Below are positions 1-11,800 of a stretch of DNA of 64,000 bases, in pieces. The translations under genes and the position numbers were made by a program. The notes below the pieces were generated by a model. The model was not told the origin of the DNA. It saw only the letters and a list, made by a program, of their open reading frames with translations, and did not search any database. Location: contig JAIUPT010000038.1 in NCBI GenBank assembly GCA_022315425.1, positions 1,426,001 to 1,490,000 of the forward strand, written 5' to 3'. Each line of letters starts with the position of its first letter. The first letter of the stretch is position 1. The DNA comes from Pseudevernia furfuracea (Eukaryota; Ascomycota; Lecanoromycetes; Lecanorales; Parmeliaceae).

Positions 1-2322
1 CAATCTTATGATCAAGCAGATTGATATTCGAATAGTTTAAAAAGATCTTGATTGATGTTATGATAATGTTATATTCGATTAGAAGTTGAAAAAGTCTTCG
101 AAGATGAGCGATGTGCTTACGCAAACTCTTAAATTCAATAACGATGTCGTTAATGTACGCTTAGACGAAATCCTTAATAGAGCGTAAGATTTTGTCGATC
201 TATCGTTGTATATATGTTATAAAGTTTATATATCTCATGATAGACATATTAAATGTTTTTTGACCTCGATGAGAGATCACTATGAACATATATCGATGAT
301 CTTAATGCATTAATTATTGATAAAAGAACGACATTGCATTAAGAATCGATAAATATATATATTCTAGCAATCTTACTATGATGTTAGTTTGCAGTGATAC
401 GAGATAGACGTCAGACATAATAAGGTCGTTAAGGCCTCTAATGTCTATCACAGCCCTGTTCTTGCGCTGTCGTTAAATAGCGTTTTTCAAACGACGAAAA
501 TAGAGTAGCTGAATAACGTAGACTTGATTGTATACTCAAGCCTATTTTGACGTTGTAAATCATCGAAAGTCTCGTCTATCACGATCTTATTCTTGATGTC
601 AAGTGAATAGATCTTAATACGATTCGACTTTGACAGTCTTGATTGTTAATCGTCTCGAAGCGATAGCTTCATCAAGTTCTTCTTTGAGATGTTGATAAAG
701 TCTTTATTCTTTCATAAAGTAGGAAACTCATTTATTAAATTCGAAAGAATCTTGATATTTTAATTGTTGTCGTAAATTATGACATTATTTGACAGCTTGA
801 TTTCTGTGACAGCGTCGATCATATCGATTGTCTAACTCATATAAGTAAGCTAAGAAAGACTTTCTATCAAGCTTATCGATGTTGCGATAACAATAATAAC
901 AGCTTTCTTGATTCAGCTGACCTTGCTTAAATAAGAGACTATACTTATCAAAGACTTCGAGCTATCTGTCGAAGGCTTTAATAGATTCTTTAATTCGACA
1001 AAGAACATATTCTCATAGTCTATCTCGCACAGCATATCGAGACGAAGTCTTTTAAAAATTTATATAACATTATCGATCTCGTTCTTGACGAGAACGTCTG
1101 TTATGCGCGAGTTCATTAGATACGTATATATAATCAGATTTCGTTATAATATTGATTCGAAAATGAAGTCTCTCTCAGATAGCCCCTTTGAGATATCGAT
1201 CGAAATCATGATATCAGATCGAGGTATTATGATAAGTAATCTTTTAACGTGAATAACGCGTCTTTGATAGAGATCACGCTGTCGACTCGTTATGATAGCG
1301 ATAACTTCACAGCTATTAATGTATATCTTGCTTTGAGCAATGTCGAGCACAATCTTTTTAAGATCTATTATATCATTGCTCAGTAGCATATGAATCTTCA
1401 AGTTATTAATAAGATAAATTTCTCTATAAATGCGACAGAGTACTTTGATATCGTTTTTCTTGATAATAGAGATATATATTAAAATCAATACGTACTCAGC
1501 GATATTATGCGTCGTTGATTTTAGATCTTTGACACGAAGAGATAATGTTATTCTTCGAATTTTCACGTGAGATAACAGTGCTAGTAGTTATGACTTATCT
1601 GTTAAAATAACTTTATAGTTAATGTCGATGTAGATTTTCTCGTCAATAGTATCAAGTAGTAATCGTATAAGAATATAAGTATAATTTTATTCTCGAAAAG
1701 CAAGTTCAATGTCTAGATTTGTCTCGATGAAGTTAGAATCTATGATCTTTATTAAATAAGACTCTTGATGACAAATAGTCTCTGCGAAAGAATTCAGACT
1801 AGCTGTGAGAGACTTCAGTAGATCAATTAAGTCTAACTTTAACGAATTAGTCAAGCAATTAGAATCACGTAAGTGCTTATAAAGTTTTGTCTTAAATGCG
1901 AAGAATACATTGCAGTTGCGGCAGATAGTATGAATATCGACGAAGTTAACAAAGTTAACAAAGGCTTCTTTTAATTAATTCTCGTAATCGTGATCGTCTG
2001 TGAACCCTTACTTAGACGACTCGCCTTGATAAACATTCTACGAACTATTATACTTTTAATTATATTAATTCTCGCTAGTCTACTCGCTTCGATCGTGAAT
2101 AATCTAATCATCATGATTCGCTTAATAAATAGCAGTTTGATTGCGATAGACACTCTAAGATTATCATAAACGTCTATTATTATTGTCTTGATAGTCTTGA
2201 TCGTCTCGTCTTAAAAATCTTTCGTCTTGAGGTGAAGAATTTGACTATTTGAATTGATTCGAGAATATCGAATCTGACGTATTTGAAGAATCGATTTGAA
2301 GACGTTAAAACGACGCTAAAAT
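1..2322 (-). pseudogene. Ty3/gypsy pol relic (reverse transcriptase and protease parts), RIP-decayed, runs off left edge
   Basis: Reading the minus strand, 1-240 gives a broken reverse-transcriptase palm: an AYINDIVI stretch stands where AYVDDIVIF is expected, followed by a helix resembling HLxHLRxLFQLL and the SxNLLDHK turn. The open stretch 1144-1566 (minus) matches the gypsy protease region: TTHNIAEYVLI, then LINNLKIHMLLSNDII, then IYINSCEV and RDFIFES near its end; the same region occurs in the plus-strand gypsy element at 19.4-20.2 kb. Stops and frame breaks are frequent, and conserved Trp/Gln codons have become stops, as RIP produces. It is a dead transposon copy. Gene order RT-left, protease-right agrees with transcription towards the left edge. 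Confidence 0.75.
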
Positions 2323-2444
2323 TGTCAAAATTCGGGTCACGCGACATGGTCACGTGATGCGCTAAGGCGCATCCTCATAGTCGCTCTTTACTCTCGTAGC
2401 ATTCTATAGTTAACAACTAAGTGTCCTACCACCTATTCTTGACA
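2323..2444 (+). repeat. Solo LTR, 122 bp, with 5-bp target duplication AAAAT
   Basis: Starts TGTCAAAATTCGGG and ends CCTATTCTTGACA, so it has TGTCAA/TTGACA ends. It is flanked by AAAAT on both sides (2318-2322 and 2445-2449), the mark of a retrotransposon integration later reduced to one LTR. It sits in the minus-strand gypsy relic. Inside are two TCACGTGA palindromes and the inverted repeat ATGCGC...GCGCAT. Related copies lie at 8072, 14438, 15617, 24579 and 26561. Confidence 0.88.
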
Positions 2445-2962
2445 AAAATAGAACGCTGCGATGCGTACTGCTGATTTGATTAATAGTCGTACTGTTGATT
2501 ATTATAAGCATATTGTTCATCGTTGTTAAATCTATACTAATAGTCAGAAGACTGTCGAAATTGAGAATTAAAGTACGATCTATTCTCGTAAGTCTGCTGA
2601 CCTTATTGATTAATATATTATTGACCTTATCGTAGACCTTGTTAAAAGCTTTCGATAACACGCTGCTGCTGTTACTGTGATTGAAGCCTTTGACTGAAGA
2701 GTCTTAACATTTTAAATTAAATGTTTTTTTTGAGCTCAAGGAGCTGAATAAACGATGATATTGATATTATAATAGACGACGAGTCTATAAAAGCACGTAA
2801 GTCGACGGCGATGTCTTGATAGACAAAGGTGAGCTGATTTTCGACATTGTTAATGTTAATAGATTTGACATGACGAATGACTGTCTGCATATAGCCCGAA
2901 GGCTTTCTCTTGTTACGGGCATCTGTTAAGATACTGTCTGGGCCGTTCGCTAAGAGAAACAA
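2445..2962 (-). pseudogene. Probable gypsy gag relic
   Basis: Two minus-strand open stretches (2410-2661, starting inside the solo LTR, and 2717-2962) continue the gypsy relic on its 5' side. The 2717-2962 piece contains LTFVYQDIAVDLRAFID followed by a short helix, similar in layout to the gag piece YNNIDLELRQNI at 18.4 kb in the complete gypsy element. Placement upstream of the protease relic fits gag. No zinc knuckle is visible. Between 2963 and 3160 there is only AT-rich sequence with TTATAACCGTTA-like words. Confidence 0.5.
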
Positions 2963-3159
2963 CTATCATTATTCTGTAATATAATAGACGTACGACCGTT
3001 TTGGTTTTATAACCGTTATTTAACGATTAAATACTCGTTCTTAGCTGGTTATATAACCTATCACACGTTGATAAGGTTTTATAATCGTTATACAACGATC
3101 TCTCAACTTTTTTAGTCATCTTCGTTATTTAGAAAGGTGTTATACTTAAAAAAAAAATA

Positions 3160-3800
3160 AGTCTTACAGCAGTCACAGCAGCCATCTCAGTCATTGCAGC
3201 CATTGCAGTCATTGCAGCCATTGCAGCCATTGCAGCCATTGCCGCCATTGCAGCCATGTCGCCATGTCGCCATGGAGACATCTCAGTCAATGCAGCCATG
3301 CCGCCATGCAGCCATTGCAGCCATTGCAGCCATTGCAGTCACTGCAGCCATGAAGCCATGGAGACATGGAGACATCTCAGTCACTGCAGCCATTGCAGCC
3401 ATTGCAGTCACTGCAGCCATGAAGACATGGAGACATCTCAGTCACTGCAGCCATTGCAGCCATTGCAGTCACTGCAGCCATGTCGCCATGCCGCCATTGC
3501 AGCCATTGCAGCCATTACAGTCACTGCAGCCATGAAGCCATGGAGACATGGAGACATCTCAGTCACTGCAGCCATTGCAGCCATTGCAGTCACTGCAGCC
3601 ATGTCGCCATACAGCCATTGCAGCCATTGCAGTCACTGCAGCCATGCAGCCATGCAGCCATTGCAGCCATTGCAGCCATGTCGCCATGGCGTCATGGAGA
3701 CATGGAGACATCTCAGTCAATGCAGCCATGCCGCCATGCAGCCACTGCAGCCACTGCAGCCATGTCGCCATACAGCCATGTAGCCATATAGCCATGTAAT
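3160..3800. repeat. CpA/TpG-rich minisatellite with higher-order units
   Basis: About 640 bp made almost entirely of the 9-mer GCAGCCATT and close variants (GCAGTCACT, GCCATGTCGCCATG, GAGACATGGAGACATCT). A longer unit of about 60-66 bp, running from GACATCTCAGTCACTG to the next GAGACATGGAGACAT, is repeated several times between 3360 and 3720. All frames stay open because the unit length is a multiple of three without stops, giving Gln-Pro-Leu, Ala-Ile-Ala or Ser-His-Cys repeats; there is no sign that it codes. It is GC-balanced and CpA-rich inside AT-rich RIP-decayed DNA. Confidence 0.95.
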
Positions 3801-5400
3801 CATATGATTATTTATAATATTGATAGTTGAATAGCGGTGAAATAACGGTGAAATAACGATAAAATAATCAAAACGGTTGTTTAACGGGCGAAAGACTAAT
3901 ATAGTTGTGCAACGGTTTCATGGTTTTAAGAAAGGATTTAAGGCTTTTCAACGTCTTTTCAACGTCTTTTCAACGATTATATGTCTATTATATAACTATT
4001 AATCAACCGTTATACGACGATTATATAACTATTATACGACCGTAGAGATATCAATAATACGACTTTCTTTCGACCGACTAAAATCTTTATAGAGGGACAG
4101 AACAGTATACTTTTTAGTAGTAAGATGAGCGAGAGTAACTTCGATCGATTTCTTGAATCGTTTTAACAAGATCTTATATTATTCGTCGATATCGTTATTA
4201 GTTCGTAAGTTAAGCTTCTTAAGGTTCGAAAGCTTTGTTATATATTATAACAGAGCTGTTTCTCTTAAGACAGTGTTTAGATGAACTTTGATTACGATAA
4301 AGTCTTTCACAGCAGCAACATCTCGTAGGCGTTCGATAAAAAGAATAACGCTACGAAAATAAATATTCTTATTAATAGTGACAATTTCACTCTCTTCGTA
4401 CGACTTTTTAAGATAAGAATCGAAGTACTCGAGATTCGATGAATTTCATCGATCGAAAGACGATAACGAATCAGTTGATTCGTTTATCGGGTCTGATGAG
4501 TCTAACTCTTCGACTGAGTTAGCTGAGTTGACGAAAAGCTGAAGATTGACGAGTGTTATAGTCAAGACTCTCTGCATAGTAGTATTAATTTCTTACTGTA
4601 ATTATTAATAGTCGACGTCAATATTAGATGTCATAATATTGTCGTAGACTGTTATCTCTGTAGACGTCTCTAATGTAGCTAAGCGAAGTGAAGAGCTTGC
4701 TGAGATAAGACTGAATATCTCTTATCGTCTTGATGAGCTCGAGAACGATGAGCTAGACGATATAATATCGATTAACGAAGGCTTCAACAGCTCAGCAAGC
4801 TGTTTGATGAGATAGTCGAATTGCTTAATGACCTTACGGAGGAAAGGCTTGTTAATGACTCAATCTAATGATTAGAATATAAAGGTCTTAAGATTTAAAG
4901 AATTGAATCTAGCTCTTGCTCGACTATTTCGTGATATTAATAACGAGAGTCTTGATAGCTTAGAAGATCTGAATGTATAAGTATTAAGACAACGAATTAC
5001 ATCTTCTGTGAAAGGCTTCAGCAGCTCGAGATAAGAATATATCGTATTATTGAAGTCGTCGAGTTAAAAGACTAGTACGAGTGCTCTTCGAGACAAATGA
5101 ATCTGAACGTCGTCGATAGCAATGACTTGGTTCGTTAGCTTGAAAGCTTATCAAGATAACGATGCTAAGGGGAATAGACAATTGACAATAATAAAGGCGT
5201 TAGCGAAAGGCTTTAACAGAAGACTGCTCGATGTAGCAAAGAATAAGTTATTATAAGATGTAGTATTGATGACGGAGAAGCTTTTAAATTATTCAATAAT
5301 TAATTGACATCGAATAACGATGTTGTTATCATGTTGTAATGATAACATGAATTATATTGATGATATGTAAAGAAGATGCCTCTTCTCTATCTAAATTCTG
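3801..5400. other. AT-rich decayed repeat sequence, no gene
   Basis: AT-rich sequence dense in stops. 3801-4060 consists of short words such as TTTTCAACGTC (three tandem copies near 3935-3985) and CCGTTATACGACGATTATA. 4080-5380 is purine-rich and may be worn retrotransposon gag, but no motif could be recognised. No gene is supported. Confidence 0.6.
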
Positions 5401-5555
5401 CATATTAAAATACATGCGCCAAGGCCCTTGCCCAGGTACCTTCTGGCAGGTGCCAATCACTGACAAAGGCAAGTACCTCGCCAAGCTAAGCAGCTTGCCG
5501 ACCTAAGCACCTTGTCAATCGCTACCTGCGGGTGGGTTCCGTGACATAAAGTATC
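5401..5555. other. Short GC-rich island inside the AT-rich block
   Basis: About 155 bp with normal base composition and many CpA/TpG steps, containing repeated words such as GGTACCTT, GGCAGGTGCC, GCAAGTACCTCGCC and GCAGCTTGCCGACC. It begins and ends abruptly in AT-rich sequence. There is no open frame of useful size. It may be a short element below the length RIP detects, or a late insertion. Confidence 0.6.
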
Positions 5556-5559
5556 GTTA

Positions 5560-7770
5560 TTTGACGATTCTATTTCGTCGCGGAAGGCTCGAATAGTATA
5601 ATATATTATATCACAGACGATCACGTTCTTAAAGATATCTATTTATTACGTTTTAAAATACGTCTTATACTCTTTCTTAGTCGTCTTCTCAAGAATACGA
5701 AAACGCGATACTAATCTACGAAATTAAAACTTACGAAAATTATCTAAATATTAAGCAAGATTTGATATATAATAAAATTCTCTTCGCACATCGTCGTTTA
5801 CATTAATTATAAGATTACTTTTAAGATATTTAAGTAGACTACTATAACGACGTAGTCGACGACTAAACTTAATCTTCGATTTATTCGTGTCTCGAAATAT
5901 ATTCAACGTTTTTAAAGTCTAAAATTTCGTTATAAGTTAAAGAAGCAATATATCGTTCTCGACGTATTGTCTCGTCTTATTTAAGTAGAATCTAATATTT
6001 CAAAAAAAGACGAATAACTCGACGTTTTACACGATTTTATTTATTATATCACGCTTATGAAAATGTCTAACGATTTCAAGACTCGTCTGATTGTCGAATA
6101 TATCAAGAATTTATAATAAAATAAGATTCTTGAGATACTTAAGAAAACCATTCAGAAAAATATTCGAGAAGTTTCTTAAAAAGCTAATTAAAATCAACTT
6201 TCAGAACGTCAGAATCAAGTTTCAGAAGCTCAAAAAGTCGTCTAAGAGATCGTTTAGAAATCTATAACAGCAGATTCTTTTTCTTGAAATCAAGTTTCAG
6301 AAGCTCAGAAAGCTACTTAAGAAGTCGTTCGAGAATCTATAATAACAGATTTTCTTCGATGAAATTAGATTTCAGCGAAGTTCGAAGACGTCGAAGATAA
6401 TGTTATTACTCGACGAGTAGATCTTCGCTTTAAATTACGAAACGATTTAATTTATTATACGAACTTCGACGATAATCGAGAACGATTATATATTCTTAAT
6501 TCTCTTAAAAAAAAATCTTCGAGCTAATATACGATCGTTAACATTTTAAGAATTTCATAAAATTTACGATCGAATCTTTAACTCTATCTATATAAGATAT
6601 CTTTTCAGAAATCTACGAGTCTACATGAAATACTATTCGAAATATAAACTTAATCAAATCAAACGTTATAAGTCTTACAAAAGTATAATTCTTATTAACA
6701 GATCTAAAATTTCATTTCACATCATCGCGATGAATTTTATTATTGTCTTATTTATAATTATAAACGACTTGAACTATCTATTTACGATTATCGACAAATT
6801 CTCAAAAAGAGTCTTATTTATTTTTAAGAAAATCATATACTTCGTCGCAGAATAAGATGATCTTTTATTAATAAATCTAATATAGTATAATTAAGAGATA
6901 CTCTATATTATTATAAGTGACCATAATTTTAAGTTTATATTTGAATTTTAATAAGCTATATTCAAGAAGCTTAAAGTCGATATTCTTACTTTTATAGTAT
7001 ATTATTCTTAGATTAACGATTAATTCGAGCGTATAAATTAGACTATCGAGATCGTCTTACGTTACTTTATTATTATTAATCTAAATAACATCGACTAAAT
7101 AGTGATGCTATTGTATCTATAAGTCTATCTTAATAACTCTAAGAATTAATTCATGAGCGTCTCGTCGAATAAAGTGCTTTATAAAATGTTCGTGACACTC
7201 TAAGACTGTTATCGAAATTGTCTTCGAAGTAATACAGTCGTTTACGATAGCTTAAACGAGATTAAGCTAAGAAATCTCTAATTTTTATTAACGTTATAAC
7301 GAAAGCTTTTTACGACAAATCACATAAATCTTTAAAAATTTCTAAGAAAAGCATAATCTACTTGCGACTTTATAATAATTACGAAATTCTTAAGATTAAA
7401 AATCGAAAACTTCATTATTAACGCGCTAATTCTTTTAAGATTCTTAAAAAGATTGACGTGTTCGTTTATCGTCTCGAATTATTATTCGTAATAATAATTT
7501 ACTTTATCGTCTTTATAGCTTAACTAAAATCTGCTTTTATAAAAGAGAATTCATATTTCAAATCACGAAATATTAATTCTTCTCATATTATAAAGAGCGA
7601 AGATAAGATCGAAATTCTTCTTAAAAAGAGAAAATTTCGCGAAAAGACTTAATATTTGATTAAGTGAAAAAATTACGAAAACGAGTATAACGTCTGATAT
7701 AACGTAGAAGATCTTAACAAGACTTAAAAATTAATTATCGAGTTCGAGACTCGAATTCACGTCAGATCGA
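5560..7770 (+). pseudogene. Ty3/gypsy chromovirus pol fragment (integrase plus chromodomain), RIP-decayed
   Basis: The open stretch 6625-6855 reads as gypsy integrase: KYKLNQIKRYKSY (the spacer after the zinc-binding domain), then MNFIIVLFIIINDLNYLFTIIDKFSKRVLF, matching the integrase core start. Further core pieces follow to about 7500. At 7641-7755 a chromodomain can be read through stops: YLIK, stop, KNYENEYNV, stop, YNVEDL. Both stops are TGA exactly where chromodomains carry tryptophan (TGG), a direct RIP signature. The same layout recurs at 22.3-23.6 kb. Upstream, 5560-6600 is too worn to read. No LTR of its own was found. Confidence 0.75.
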
Positions 7771-8071
7771 TTCGACTTCGACGAAACGCTCTATCTGTTA
7801 TCTCGAAAGAGGTTTTGACATTAGCAATGTCTATTAGAAAAAGAGAACGTTCGCGTAAAATTCTGTGATAAAAGAATTTGTTCGAAACTAATTATTATTA
7901 TAATAGCGATTTGATTCGCTTTGCTTTGTTAAGAAACTTTTATCGCATATATTTCAGACGCATTGACCTCGCAAGTCAGGAACTCGATTACACAAAAGCC
8001 TCTCTATCATAAATACGCGCTCTATTATAGATTCAATTTATTCTTCTTATACATCACTATCCTTTCAAAAG

Positions 8072-8180
8072 TGTCAAAATTCGGGTCACGTGATGCGCTA
8101 AGACGTATTCTCATAGTCGCTCTTTACTCTCGTAGCATTCTATAGTTAACAACTAAGTGTTCTACCACCTATTTTTCACA
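8072..8180 (+). repeat. 5' LTR of the copia element
   Basis: TGTCAAAATTCGGGTCACGT...CCTATTTTTCACA. It is 109 bp because one of the two tandem CACGTG blocks present in the sister LTRs is missing. Confidence 0.88.
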
Positions 8181-8196
8181 GGTTATGAGCTCGAAC
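8181..8196 (+). promoter_or_regulatory. Primer-binding site matching the initiator tRNA-Met anticodon arm
   Basis: GGTTATGAGCTCGAAC follows the LTR directly. Its first ten bases are complementary to GCTCATAACC, the anticodon loop and stem region of eukaryotic initiator tRNA-Met. Priming from an internal tRNA-iMet site is known for copia-type elements. The match is short and the tRNA gene itself is not in the window. Confidence 0.6.
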
Positions 8197-8645
8197 TTGC
8201 TCGGCGACTGTTTCACTTATATCCTATGTCTATCAGAGTCACAGTGATCTCTAAGCATCACGAGTTCATCGCAATGAACGCCGCGACAGCTATGAGACTC
8301 TATTTTTCAATCTTCTTGAGGTGGGCATTGCCCTCTACAAAATGATCGTCTTTGAAATTCGAGGGGCTGAGAGTCCTACTGCAAATCGACCCTCGACATA
8401 TCGAATCTAATCGAACGTCGAACGTCGAACTCGTCATACGATCGTGCGATCGAATTTCACTAAGGTCTCTGAAACATTGTTAGCTTCCCTGCGTGAGACA
8501 CGTTAAACACGCTTAACGAGAACATTTCCCTCGCGATGTATATCGCTTCAGCGCTAATAAAGCGTTTACGTGAATCGAATCAATTATAACGACTCAAGAG
8601 ACTGAACTTCAGCATCAAATCGTCTAATCACACTTCAAAGTTAAT

Positions 8646-8889
8646 TAGTTATCGACAAATCTCTATTCAAAGCGCGTATACGTCTGTTGAGAATCAAAAC
8701 AACAAGAATTTCTTATTGAGATAGATCTTTCGATCTTATAAGTTCTCTAAAGAAGAGAACTGAGACTTAGTCATCGACAAATCTTTACTCAGAGCGCGTA
8801 TACGTCTGTTGAGAATCAAAACAATAAGAATTTCTTGTTGAGATAGATCTTTCGACCTCATAAGTTCTCTAAAGAAGAGAGCTGAGACT
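8646..8889 (+). repeat. Tandem duplication, two units of about 122 bp
   Basis: The unit starting TAGTTATCGACAAATCT at 8646 recurs as TAGTCATCGACAAATCT at 8768 with few differences, including the shared core AGCGCGTATACGTCTGTTG. It lies in the copia leader, upstream of gag. Confidence 0.85.
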
Positions 8890-11800
8890 CAGTCATCGAA
8901 TTCTTTTCATCGTTATTCGACTTTATTCTATCGTCGAATATGACTTCATCTCACGACGATAGTCATCGAAGCGACTATTCTAAATTCGAGTCTCTATCGA
9001 AGACTTAGTATAAGAAGAACGTTATTTCTCTTCGAAGATTTACACGTCTTTAGTAATTGTCTTCGATATAGTCTCAGCGAAAATTAGATCAATTTAAATC
9101 TTTCTTATTTCTAAGTATCTTTCATCTCAATAACATCGTTCGTATCTATCGAAGATTTAAGTATAAGTACTTCTTATTTCTCGTATAAGAACTCGAAGAT
9201 TAACAGCAAAAGTTGTTAGATATCGATAAGATTCTCGAGAACTCTGACGGAGATTAGAGCATCTATTTCACTTTCACTACTTTCGCGAACGTTAGCAGTG
9301 TCGACTTTCAATTCGAAGTTAACGAAGACACTCTTAGTGTCTCAAGTGACACTAAGTTATTCGATCTTCGTGTCAAAAGTTCTCTGAATCTTACTTCTTC
9401 GACTTCGGCTTCTTCGACTTTAAGACCTTCGTTCTTTATCGTCTCAGTCATCTCTCAAGCTGAGTCTTTCGTTTAAGTATTATCGTCGTCATTATTCACA
9501 TCGTACGTGTCGCTCTTAGAAATCTTCTTAGTAATTCTCAGCATCTATAGTCGACGAAGAATCAAGCGCATAAGACGTCGCAAGAAATATGTTAGTCTTA
9601 GTAGTTTCAGCGACTAACTCTCTCGAAGAGAAAAGCGCTTTTTTTCTAAACTTCATTATTATTTTGAAGTTCAATCTAAAATATCGTCGATGAAAGCAGA
9701 ATATCAATAATTGATTGATACTTAACAATCTTGTTCTCTTTAATACGATCATTAATTATAGAGTCTATATCGCTATCTTTTATCGTTTCGAGAATAACGA
9801 TCGCGAACTCGTCGAAGTCGAATTCGACGATAAAGACTCTCAGATTATGCTCGATGTTTTAATCAAGAACTATTAGTCTAAGAGCACGAGTCTCTATAAA
9901 AAACTAATACGTCGAATATTCGATCTTATTCTTAAAGAAGAGAGAGTTCGTTAATATAAAAAGAACTTTCGTAAGATTATCTTCGACATTATTAGTCTTC
10001 ATAAATTTCTCGTTATTTCGAAGTCTCTGCGAATTCTAATTTTCCTTATAAAACTTGACGACTCTTACGACATGTTCGAGTCAAGTTACACTTAAAATCA
10101 TGATCTCTTTGAGAACAAGTTCGTTAAGTTTTAAGAGGTTATCGTAGTCGTCGTGAACGAAGAAGTTAGAATCTCCTTTAAAGAAGAAGAACTAATTATA
10201 TATGTCGTTCGTAACGATAAGAGCAAAGATAAACAAGCTGCTTTTAATAATCTCGACGACTTTAACATTAATCGTGAAATCTATTCTTCGTGTAAGATAG
10301 CTAATCGCAAATTCAGACATTTCTCTATCAAATGCTGAATTAAGTTTCTTTATCTTAAGTCTGAGAAATTCATAACGAAAGAGAAAAAGAAGAAGAAGAT
10401 AAAGATCTTCGACTTCGAAAATAAACTCTTAAGCAATAAGCGTAAGCGCATCGAAGAGACGTCTTTTAATGCCTCTGCTTCAGAGGAGAACGATTATCTT
10501 AATATCAATTATATCTTTTTAAAGGAATTGAACTTCATTATATACTATTCGAATATCAACTCGAACGACTTCAATATTCTCGATGCGACTGATGATCAAG
10601 TTATTAATCTAATCGTCACGAAAGCTCTCGAATATAGTCTCATAACTGCGAATTTCGTGAATCTTCTTACTCGAGTCGTCGTAGATTCAGACTGCTCTCG
10701 TTATTCTTTCGCGAATCGTTCGATATTTATTATTTACGAAAAGATTTATTCTCGATCGATCAAGGGCATCGAGAAAAGCGAAGTGCAGTCTTAAGACTAT
10801 AATATTATTAATCTCGACTGTGTGATCAGAGAAGAGTGTGTGACAGTCACTCTACGAAATGTCTTATATATGCTCGATATAAACGTCAATCTTCTCTCGA
10901 TCGATAAACTTTTAAACTTCGACATCGCTATCTTCTTTCATAAGACAGAGTATATTCTTATTAAGAACGATCTAAAGCTTATCGATACTCGCAATCGTGA
11001 TCTCTTCTTTTTGAATCTCTGATAGAGTCGAAATAGTGCTCTAATCGTCTATAGTGTGCTCTCGAATCTCATTTATTAACTCTGATATGCTCGTATAAGT
11101 CATTTGAGTTAAAACAATCTAAATAAGCTCTTAAATATGATCGTTAAGATGAACTTTATTAAGAACATTGCGAAGGAGTATATCTGCGAATATTATATCA
11201 TAAGACGTCAAAAGACTGTCTCTTATAATAGTCTCACAGAGTTAGAAACGCAGTCTAACGAATTTGTTTATAGTAATCTCGTAGAGTCTCTGTCTTCTAC
11301 TAAATTCAATGACTGTAGATACTTTATAATATTTAAGAATAATTTCATCTCTTACTCTAAAGTGTACTGCATTCGTCATAAGAGTAAAACGTTTATTATA
11401 TTCTTACGTTTCAAAGTCTTTCTAGAGTCACGAAATTATAAGATCTATCGTATTCGCCTCGACAATGAGAGAGAGTATATGTTTAAGATCTTCTTAAATT
11501 ATCTTCTTTAGTGCGAAATCAGGTAGAAGCCCACTGTATCTGAGAATTTCGAAATGAACGAGACGATCGAACGTTTTGAGCAGATCTTACTATATAAGAT
11601 ACATCTTATACTACTAAGTTCTCAGCTCAACAAGTCTTTCTAATCTAAAATCGTAATCATTATCAATTATTTGATGTTGCGATCTCTCAACGTTCGAATC
11701 ATTATAACGTTATTTGAGACTTTTTATTATCGAAAGCTCATTTTATTTCATCTGCGAACGATTAATTTCATCGTCTATGCGTTGAAGCGTATTCAAAAGA

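Noticed and set aside
3194..3799. Several overlapping open frames coding for Gln-Pro-Leu, Ser-His-Cys or Ala-Ile-Ala repeats
   Set aside because: They are a consequence of a stop-free minisatellite whose period is a multiple of three; every frame is open on the plus strand and none shows a non-repeat coding part.
3160..3800. Array considered as CRISPR
   Set aside because: Units are contiguous without unique spacers and the genome is fungal.
7963..8345. Small plus-strand frames around the copia 5' LTR
   Set aside because: They lie across LTR sequence, start at TTG and match nothing.
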